Part shown: positions 1 to 5,100 of the stretch, piece after piece
Position numbering within the stretch: position 1 is the first letter of the stretch
Layout: each line of letters starts with the position of its first letter
NCBI GenBank assembly: GCA_007122745.1
Contig: SKTA01000111.1
Location: 1-5,100, forward strand
DNA: 5,100 bases
Origin: Bacteroidales bacterium
GTDB lineage: Bacteria; Bacteroidota; Bacteroidia; Bacteroidales; UBA7960
Direction of reading: 5' to 3'
Position numbers and translations under genes: made by a program
Notes under the pieces: generated by a model
What the model saw: only the letters and a program-made list of their open reading frames with translations
Databases searched by the model: none
What the model was told of the DNA's origin: nothing

Positions 1-107
1 AAGATTCTTTAACTGATGCAGGGGTGTAGGGAAAAACCCAAGCGGAAATTTTTGTTTTTTCATCATTACCGAAAAATGATTGTTAATTATCGATTGAGCT
101 ACTAATT

Positions 108-121
108 ACGCTAAACGCTAA
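108..121. repeat. Two perfect 7-base tandem copies (ACGCTAA x2)
   Basis: ACGCTAA occurs twice head to tail, at 108-114 and 115-121, and a further AC continues the pattern. The copies are identical. They directly abut the degenerate octamer repeat at 123-150, so the two together make a compact repeat block just past the stop codon of the permease gene. Function is unknown; two copies of seven bases could also be chance. Confidence 0.5.
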
Positions 122-122
122 A

Positions 123-150
123 CATCAATCAACCAGTCATCCAATCATCC
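123..150 (-). repeat. Degenerate 8-base tandem repeat, about 3.5 copies
   Basis: Read on the minus strand, the segment is GGATGATT, GGATGACT, GGTTGATT, then GATG. The first two units differ at one base and the third differs from the first at one base. It begins 6 bases beyond the TAG stop codon of the permease gene, in its 3' untranslated region if that gene is transcribed through. The period of eight rules out a coding repeat kept in frame. It may be a slippage-derived simple repeat or a copy of a dispersed intergenic repeat; the window has no second copy to decide this. Confidence 0.55.
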
Positions 151-156
151 TTTAAC

Positions 157-2511
157 CTATAGTGGCCAGATAATCGGCAACAGCAGCATGCTCACAGCCA
201 TAACAACCAGTGTTAACGGAATGCCAACCCTCAGGTAATCAGAAAACCGGTATCCGCCCGGTCCCATCACCAGCAGATTTGCGGCATGTGATATCGGACT
301 CATGAAAACTGATGCGGCGGATACTGCAATGGCCATCATCATGGTGTGGGGTGATATGTTGTATGCAACAGCTGCCTCAAGTGCCACAGGCGACATGATA
401 ACAACAATTGCTGCGGGATGTATAGCAAGTGTCAGTGTGGCTGTGAGCAGGTAAAGACCGGCAATTATACCCCAGGGGCCAAATTGTCCAAGATTCTCAA
501 CAACGGTGTTTGCCAGGATAGCGGCAGCCCCGCTCTGTTGCATGGCAATCCCCAGGGGAAGCATTCCTGCAATCAGAAATACAGATCTCCATTCAATCGC
601 CCGGTAGGCTTCTTCCATTCGCAGGCAGCCGGTCAGCACCATCAAGGCTACACCTGAAATGGAAGCAATGGCAAGCGGAACCAAACCAAGCAGCACTGGC
701 AGAAGGATGCCGGCCATAATGAAAGCTGCAGTGAGGGCTTTGCCTGTCCGTTGCGGTCGCTTCACCATTTCTGTGAGCAGGATAAAATCCTCCTCCGCGT
801 CTATCATTTCAAGCCTTTCCTGCTTCCCATATAGCAGCAACGAATCCCCGAACCTTAAAGGCATATTGTGGATATTTGTCCGGTGTGCGCGGCCTTCGCG
901 CCAAACGGCCAATACAGTCAGACCGTATTTTTTTCTAAAGTTGATTTCACGCAATGTTTTGCCCGACAGCAATGATCTGGGCGCCATAACCACTTCGGCA
1001 ATCTGGATGTCATCAGACTCGATGCTTCGCAGTTCATCTGGGTGCTCATCCAAAATTTCAATCTCTTTAAGACCCTGTATTAATGGGATATCTTCCAGGC
1101 TCCCTTTTACTAAAAGCCTGTCCTCTGCCTCAATAGTAGTGCCCGGAATATAGGCTTCCAGTTCTTTGTTTTTATGAAATGTACCTACGATAGTCAGGCC
1201 AAATGCACTGCCGATCTGACTCTCTGTAACTGCTCTTTGAAAAAGCTCCGCATCACTTTTTACATCCAGAATAAAAAGCACTTCATCCAGATGATAAAAA
1301 GCTGTTAAAGCTTCTTTGTCAACTTTTCTGATGTTTGTGATCTGCTTCTCATTTTCAAGAATGTCAATACGTTCTATGGGGCCCTGAATCAATAACAGGT
1401 CACCGCTTTCGAGGATAATGTCATGCAGAACAGTACGTTTTACCGTATCTCCTTTGCGCACGGCAAGTACATTCAGCCCAAGTCTTTTGCGAAATTCAGT
1501 ATCCTGAAGCCGTTTCCCGATCAGGGGCGATTGTTGGTGAATATTTGCTTCAAAGATATAAAGTTCACTGTCGAGCAATTCTTTAACATTAATCCCCAGA
1601 TGGTCGGCTTGCAAAACTTCCCAGTTTTTCATCGCTTTAATCGCTTCCACCCTTCCTTGAATAAAAAGTTTGTCATTGCTTTGCAGGATGCTAGTAGGGC
1701 CCGGATCAAGCAGGGTGATGTTATTTCGGATGATGGATAGCACGTTGAGTCCAAGGCCGGCACGCAGACGGCTTTCCTCCAGTGTTTTGCCCTTCAGTGG
1801 GGATGAAGGTTTGATTTTTATTATGAATGTCTGCTCCTGAAGCGCATACGAAGCAGAAAGTTCATCGGCATGTCTTCCTGTCGTTTTTGTTAACGTTTCG
1901 CGACGGGGCAACAGATGTCTTCCTATGAAAACAACGAAAAGAGTTCCGGTAAGCAGAGCCACAATGCCGATCGGGGTGTAGTCAAAAAGTCTGAAAGGTT
2001 GGTGACCTGCCTCATCGAGGGCATAGCTGATCAGGAGGTTCGGCGGTGTTCCGATGAGGGTAGTCAGGCCTCCTAGCATGGATCCGATGGCCAGTGGCAT
2101 CAACAGGCGGGAAGGTGAAATCCCTTTGGCACGTGCCATATCCATTACAACCGGAAGCATCAGGGCGGCCACGCCAATATTGTTCATGAAAGCTGACAGA
2201 GTCCCTGCTGACAACATGATCGTGGCGATTATTCTTCCTTCGTGGTTACCTGCCAGTCTGGTCATCTGCCTGCCAATGATCTTTGCAATACCTGTCTGGT
2301 AAAGCGCAGCGCTCAGGATGAACATCGCCCATACGGTAACAACGGCGGGATTGCTGAAACCCGACAAAGCTTCCTGGGGGGAGACAAGCCCCGTAAAGGC
2401 CAACGTTCCGATCACCAGCAAAGCCACAATGTCCATGCGCACCCAGTTTGTAAAGAACAGAACAAGGGAGGCAACAAGTATGGAGAAAACAAGAATGATC
2501 TCTAAAGACAT
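157..2511 (-). CDS. SLC13-type (DASS/ArsB-like) anion permease with four RCK_C domains
   Basis: This is an inner-membrane transporter of the SLC13/divalent anion:sodium symporter type, 784 residues from the chosen start. The first membrane half (about 1-203) has the family signatures MNNIGVAALMLPV (109-121) and GTPPN (154-158). A soluble insert of nearly 390 residues follows, with four RCK_C (TrkA_C) domains near 228-293, 316-383, 410-477 and 502-568; the third is degenerate and lacks the GKxL motif of the others. The second membrane half (about 591-784) ends with the typical SPISHAANLLVMGPGGYRF segment (738-756). Common relatives of around 600 residues carry two RCK_C domains, so this one is enlarged. 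RCK_C domains bind small ligands and gate ion transporters in other families; the ligand here is unknown. The substrate (sulfate, dicarboxylate or another anion) cannot be told from sequence. The reading frame extends 8 codons further to a TTG at 2535, but the ATG at 2511, preceded by an A/T-rich leader and followed at once by the first hydrophobic segment, is the better start. Confidence 0.9.
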   Translation of the reverse strand: MSLEIILVFSILVASLVLFFTNWVRMDIVALLVIGTLAFTGLVSPQEALSGFSNPAVVTVWAMFILSAALYQTGIAKIIGRQMTRLAGNHEGRIIATIMLSAGTLSAFMNNIGVAALMLPVVMDMARAKGISPSRLLMPLAIGSMLGGLTTLIGTPPNLLISYALDEAGHQPFRLFDYTPIGIVALLTGTLFVVFIGRHLLPRRETLTKTTGRHADELSASYALQEQTFIIKIKPSSPLKGKTLEESRLRAGLGLNVLSIIRNNITLLDPGPTSILQSNDKLFIQGRVEAIKAMKNWEVLQADHLGINVKELLDSELYIFEANIHQQSPLIGKRLQDTEFRKRLGLNVLAVRKGDTVKRTVLHDIILESGDLLLIQGPIERIDILENEKQITNIRKVDKEALTAFYHLDEVLFILDVKSDAELFQRAVTESQIGSAFGLTIVGTFHKNKELEAYIPGTTIEAEDRLLVKGSLEDIPLIQGLKEIEILDEHPDELRSIESDDIQIAEVVMAPRSLLSGKTLREINFRKKYGLTVLAVWREGRAHRTNIHNMPLRFGDSLLLYGKQERLEMIDAEEDFILLTEMVKRPQRTGKALTAAFIMAGILLPVLLGLVPLAIASISGVALMVLTGCLRMEEAYRAIEWRSVFLIAGMLPLGIAMQQSGAAAILANTVVENLGQFGPWGIIAGLYLLTATLTLAIHPAAIVVIMSPVALEAAVAYNISPHTMMMAIAVSAASVFMSPISHAANLLVMGPGGYRFSDYLRVGIPLTLVVMAVSMLLLPIIWPL

Positions 2512-2555
2512 ACTTAAACGGAATTGTTCATCCAACCCGGATTACAGATTCTTTT

Positions 2556-2563
2556 CAAAAATA
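2556..2563 (-). promoter_or_regulatory. Possible Bacteroidota -7 promoter element for the permease gene
   Basis: On the minus strand these bases read TATTTTTG, a match to the Bacteroidota primary sigma factor -7 consensus TAnnTTTG. The element lies about 45 bases before the permease ATG, which would give a leader of roughly 35-40 bases. The -33 partner is weak: the nearest TTG (2578-2580) is only 14 bases upstream, shorter than the usual spacing of about 19. In such an AT-rich gap a chance match is quite possible. Confidence 0.28.
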
Positions 2564-2648
2564 GTCTTTTTTCAATACAATCTATGTAATCACTTAAGAA
2601 AGCGAAAGAGATAACCTGACATAAAGCTTGCCATATCTGCAAAAATCT

Positions 2649-3449
2649 TTATTTGCCAAAGGAATCAAGCACTTTTTCGAGAAGTTCCGGATGAACCCCG
2701 GTGTTGGTTGCAAGGATTTCTTTCCCAAACACATAATCATCATTGCCTGAAAAGTCATTAACGCTTCCACCGGCCTCCTGCACAATGAGGCTGCCTGCAG
2801 CCACATCCCAGGCGTTGAGCCCATATTCAAAAAATGCATCAAAGCGGCCACAAGCCACATAGGCCAGGTCAACCGCAGCACTTCCGAAGCGACGAACTCC
2901 ATGACTGTTGCGAAGACACCAGGTAAAAAGTTCCATGTATTGGTTCAGAAAAGAGTAATTGCAATAAGGAAAACCGGTGGCCAGCAATGCTTCCTTTAAA
3001 GTCCCGGTTTTGGAAACGCTGATGAGATTGCCGTTCAGATAAGCACCTCCACCTTTCCATGCATAAAAACACTCATCCTGCATCACCTCATAAACAACAC
3101 CAAGAACCAGTTCGTTTTTGTGCATCAATGCAATCGAAACGCTGAAACAGGGGACACCATGTATGAAATTCGTGGTGCCATCCAGCGGGTCAACAATCCA
3201 TTTATGGTCGTACCCCTTTTTGTCAATGCTCTCCTCTTCAACAATGAATCCTGCTTCCGGCAGGATCTCTTCTAGGGCTTTGACGATCCTTCTTTCCGTA
3301 GTCGTGTCTACATGGGTTACATAGCTGTGTAACCCCTTGCTTTCAATGTCCGATGCACTCAGCAAGGGTAATTCAGCACGGATGAATGCACCGGCGTCCC
3401 TTGCCACATCGCAAACTACCTGGCAAATTTGTCTGTATTCTGTTTTCAT
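2649..3449 (-). CDS. Inositol monophosphatase family protein (SuhB-like)
   Basis: This 266-residue cytoplasmic protein is a complete member of the Mg2+-dependent, lithium-sensitive inositol monophosphatase family, which hydrolyses inositol-1-phosphate and related sugar or nucleotide phosphates. The metal-site motifs are all present: Asp48 in the THVDTTTE region, the Glu cluster at 71-73 (IVEEES), the signature WIVDPLDGTTNF at 84-95 with Asp87 and Asp90, and NAWDVAAG at 212-219 with Asp215. Length is normal for the family, about 260-270 residues. The ATG at 3449 overlaps the mtaB stop codon as ATGA, which supports this start and suggests translational coupling. The true substrate is uncertain, since family members also act on fructose-1,6-bisphosphate, histidinol phosphate or 3'-phosphoadenosine phosphates; the sequence fits the SuhB/IMPase group best. 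In E. coli, SuhB also takes part in rRNA antitermination; whether this protein does is unknown. Confidence 0.93.
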   Translation of the reverse strand: MKTEYRQICQVVCDVARDAGAFIRAELPLLSASDIESKGLHSYVTHVDTTTERRIVKALEEILPEAGFIVEEESIDKKGYDHKWIVDPLDGTTNFIHGVPCFSVSIALMHKNELVLGVVYEVMQDECFYAWKGGGAYLNGNLISVSKTGTLKEALLATGFPYCNYSFLNQYMELFTWCLRNSHGVRRFGSAAVDLAYVACGRFDAFFEYGLNAWDVAAGSLIVQEAGGSVNDFSGNDDYVFGKEILATNTGVHPELLEKVLDSFGK

Positions 3450-4738
3450 ACCTGATAAACGTTATGCTTGTCCAGCTTGTTCAAAGTTATCTTTTGGATG
3501 GAATTTACACGCTCCGCATCGAATTTGGTTTTGACTTTGATATAGTTATCGGTAAAACCAAACATAAATCCATCTCGCGCATCCCGTTCCCAAAGTACAT
3601 TGGTCTCAAGACCACGGTTTGAAAGCAAAAACTGCTTCTTTTTCTCAGCGCTCAGAAGTTGTATTTGTTTCGATCGCTTTTTGCGCTCCGATGGATGTAC
3701 CGTTTGTCCGGAGTTCAGGGCACGCGTATTTTCCCTTTCACTGTATGTAAATACGTGTATGTAAGAGATGTCTTGTTTTTTGATGAATTGATAGGATTCT
3801 TCAAAGCAAGCTTCCGTTTCATCCGGGTAACCTACGATCAGGTCTGCAGCAATGCAGGCGTGCGGGATCAGTTCCCGGATTTGTTTCACCCTGTCGCTGA
3901 AAACAGCCGTGCTGTATCGACGGCCCATGGCTTTGAGAATGGTGTCGCTACCCGACTGCAATGGGATATGGAAGTGGGGCATCAGCTTGTCTTCATTCCT
4001 CACAAGCTGAATGATCTCGTCGTTCAGCAGATCGGGTTCAACAGAGGACAGGCGAATCCGTTCTATTCCATCTATCCTGACCAGCTCGTGCAGCAGGTTT
4101 GCAAAACTTTCCCCGTGTGGTTTGCCAAAATCACCAATGTTGACTCCTGTGAGCACAACCTCTTTCATGTTGGTGCCGGCGATCTTCTGAGCGGTTCTGA
4201 TTGTTTCGGCAATTGTGTTGCTGCGGCTTTTTCCACGTGCCAAAGGGATGGTGCAGTATGCACATTTGTAATCGCAACCATCCTGGATCTTGAAAAATGA
4301 ACGAGTGCGCCCGCCGGTAGAAAAACTTGGCATAAAGGTATCAAGCTTTTCTCGGGCAGGTTGAGTAAAGTCTTTGTCCGATCTGTTTTGTCCAATATTT
4401 TTCAGATGATCAAACAGGTTAAACTTTTCAGAGTTTCCCAGCACCATTGAAACTCCCGGAACAGCCAGCAGCTCTTTGGGATTGATCTGTGAATAACAAC
4501 CGATGACAGCCACGTGTGCTTCCGGATTGTTTTTCATTGCCTGCCTGATCAAGGTTTTGCAACGCTTTTCTGCATTTTTTGTAACCGTGCAGGAGTTGAT
4601 CACATAAATATCTGCAGTGTTTTTGAAAGAAACAATATCATATCCGCCGGCATCAAATTGTCGGCTAATGGCATCCGTTTCACTGAAATTCAGCTTACAT
4701 CCCAGGGTGTTAAAAGCGATCTTTTTCCTTTGCCCCAT
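3446..4738 (-). CDS. mtaB: tRNA t6A37 methylthiotransferase MtaB
   Basis: This 430-residue cytoplasmic enzyme is a radical-SAM methylthiotransferase that converts t6A to ms2t6A at position 37, next to the anticodon, in tRNAs reading ANN codons. The N-terminal UPF0004 domain (about 5-110) has the three cysteines that bind the auxiliary [4Fe-4S] cluster: Cys14 (TLGCKLN), Cys50 (NSCTVT) and Cys81 (IGCYSQ). The radical-SAM domain has the cluster motif CDYKCAYC at 155-162 and the family segments LTGVNIGDFG (196-205) and HIPLQSGSDTILKAMGRRY (257-275). A short TRAM-like RNA-binding region follows (about 375-428). TLGCKLN and the overall length point to MtaB rather than MiaB or RimO. The ATG at 4738 follows an A-run (CTAAAAA) with no Shine-Dalgarno sequence, usual in Bacteroidota. 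It starts 15 bases after the stop of the secreted-protein gene and ends overlapping the monophosphatase start. All catalytic residues look intact. Confidence 0.96.
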   Translation of the reverse strand: MGQRKKIAFNTLGCKLNFSETDAISRQFDAGGYDIVSFKNTADIYVINSCTVTKNAEKRCKTLIRQAMKNNPEAHVAVIGCYSQINPKELLAVPGVSMVLGNSEKFNLFDHLKNIGQNRSDKDFTQPAREKLDTFMPSFSTGGRTRSFFKIQDGCDYKCAYCTIPLARGKSRSNTIAETIRTAQKIAGTNMKEVVLTGVNIGDFGKPHGESFANLLHELVRIDGIERIRLSSVEPDLLNDEIIQLVRNEDKLMPHFHIPLQSGSDTILKAMGRRYSTAVFSDRVKQIRELIPHACIAADLIVGYPDETEACFEESYQFIKKQDISYIHVFTYSERENTRALNSGQTVHPSERKKRSKQIQLLSAEKKKQFLLSNRGLETNVLWERDARDGFMFGFTDNYIKVKTKFDAERVNSIQKITLNKLDKHNVYQV

Positions 4739-4753
4739 TTTTTAGCATTCGGA

Positions 4754-5100
4754 TTATGGAATAATCAGGCGCACACTCTGTGATCCAAGGCTGCCGCTCA
4801 GGCGAATGACATACGTGCCGGAATCCATCTCCGCTGCATTTACGGCTACCGAATATTCGCCTGTGTACCAGGCAGGGATATTTACCATGCGGATCAATGC
4901 GCCGGCCATGTCTATGATCTCCAACCGGTAATCATCCTGAATTTTTACGGTGAATTCGATCAAAGCAATGTCGGTTGCAGGATTGGGGAAAACACGAAAG
5001 CTTTCGGCAAGGATCCCTGATCCAATTTTACGGATGTTTGTTTCATCACCATCATCATCATCATCATCGCCATTGTCGTCATCGCCATTGTCATCATCGC
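4754..5100 (-). CDS. 3' end of a secreted protein with a T9SS type A sorting domain (partial)
   Basis: The reading frame is open from the right edge to a TAA at 4754-4756, so only the last 114 residues are seen and the start lies outside the window. From the N-terminal side there is an Asp/Asn/Gly linker (codons 5045-5098), a short hinge, then FPNPATD (4970-4990) opening a C-terminal domain of about 78 residues. Its further landmarks are LEIIDMAGALIR, GEYSV and DSGTYVIRL. This order (PNP, then a DxxG strand, then SGxYxxRL) is that of the type A sorting signal that directs proteins through the type IX secretion system of Bacteroidota and is cleaved on export. The protein is therefore probably released or anchored at the cell surface. 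Its functional domain is not visible, so the activity is unknown. A TTG at 4963 inside the sorting domain could be misread as the start of a 69-residue gene; the open frame and domain boundary argue against that. Confidence 0.88.
   Translation of the reverse strand, partial: DDDNGDDDNGDDDDDDGDETNIRKIGSGILAESFRVFPNPATDIALIEFTVKIQDDYRLEIIDMAGALIRMVNIPAWYTGEYSVAVNAAEMDSGTYVIRLSGSLGSQSVRLIIP
5045..5100 (-). repeat. Acidic Asp/Asn/Gly repeat: 15-base units and a GAT run
   Basis: Within the secreted-protein gene, two 15-base units read GATGATGACAATGGC (5084-5098) and GATGACGACAATGGC (5069-5083), each coding DDDNG. The partial codon at the edge fits another Gly, so more units may lie outside. Six GAT codons in a row (5051-5068) follow, then Gly-Asp. 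The encoded linker is highly acidic and flexible and sits just before the sorting domain. Because the units are multiples of three, slippage would change linker length without breaking the frame. Calcium binding is possible for such Asp-rich stretches but no complete EF-hand or thrombospondin-3 repeat is visible. Confidence 0.85.

Larger units (their letters stand above)
1..156. other. Non-coding stretch downstream of the permease gene
   Basis: No open reading frame of useful length or similarity to a known gene is visible here on either strand. The stretch is AT-rich, with T-runs around 49-60. It holds one small inverted repeat (ATCATT at 62-67 against AATGAT at 75-80, with a 7-base loop) and two short tandem repeats at 108-150, listed separately. 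The inverted repeat is not followed by a T-run in the direction of the permease transcript, so a standard intrinsic terminator is not supported. A gene beyond the left edge may begin or end nearby, but nothing here shows it. Confidence 0.6.

Noticed and set aside
62..80. Inverted repeat ATCATT/AATGAT as terminator of the permease gene
   Set aside because: The stem has only six A/T-rich pairs and on the minus strand is followed by GAAAAAAC rather than a T-run.
659..1153. Plus-strand reading frame of 164 codons
   Set aside because: It is antisense to the RCK_C region of the permease, is Ser/Arg-rich in the way of shadow frames, and has no recognisable domain.
2622..2651. Interrupted hairpin right after the monophosphatase stop codon as a terminator
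   Set aside because: The outer (TAAAG/CTTTA) and inner (TTGC/GCAA) stems are short, separated by an uneven internal loop, and no T-run follows in the direction of transcription.
2594..2902. Minus-strand reading frame of 102 codons extending past the monophosphatase stop
   Set aside because: Most of it overlaps the well-supported monophosphatase gene in another frame and its product shows no known motif.
3659..4300. Plus-strand reading frame of 213 codons
   Set aside because: It lies wholly opposite mtaB, which has all its family motifs; the plus-strand product has no recognisable domain.
4754..4963. Separate small gene of 69 residues starting at a TTG
   Set aside because: The frame is open upstream to the window edge and the sorting domain begins before this TTG, so it is the tail of a larger gene.
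5045..5068. Run of CAT/CAC on the plus strand resembling a polyhistidine tag
   Set aside because: It is the complement of the Asp-coding GAT run in a clear minus-strand T9SS cargo gene, so it is neither a tag nor a vector remnant.

Overview
The window looks like ordinary chromosome of a member of the Bacteroidota. The main reason is the C-terminal end of a secreted protein at the right edge, which carries a type A sorting domain of the type IX secretion system (T9SS), a system largely confined to that phylum. The A-rich start regions without clear Shine-Dalgarno sequences and the moderate G+C content agree with this. Genus or species cannot be told from this stretch.

All four genes that can be supported lie on the minus strand, so they read from right to left. 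From 5100 down to 4754 is the 3' end of a T9SS cargo gene whose 5' part is outside the window: a low-complexity Asp/Asn/Gly linker, then the sorting domain. Fifteen bases later mtaB begins (4738 to 3446). It encodes the radical-SAM methylthiotransferase that makes ms2t6A at position 37 of tRNAs. Its stop codon overlaps the start of an inositol monophosphatase family (SuhB-like) gene (3449 to 2649) as ATGA, so these two are almost certainly one transcription unit. A gap of about 137 bases with a possible Bacteroidota-type -7 element separates them from a large SLC13-type permease gene (2511 to 157). The permease has four RCK_C (TrkA_C) domains in tandem between its two membrane halves. The last 156 bases on the left hold no recognisable gene, but contain two neighbouring short tandem repeats.

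The genes do not form an obvious pathway. mtaB and the monophosphatase gene are housekeeping-type genes coupled by overlap; the secreted protein and the permease are probably independent neighbours in the same direction. I found no mobile element, CRISPR array, RNA gene or clear undescribed system. The most unusual points are the four-RCK_C permease, the acidic repeat linker of the T9SS cargo protein, and the octamer/heptamer repeats at the left end.
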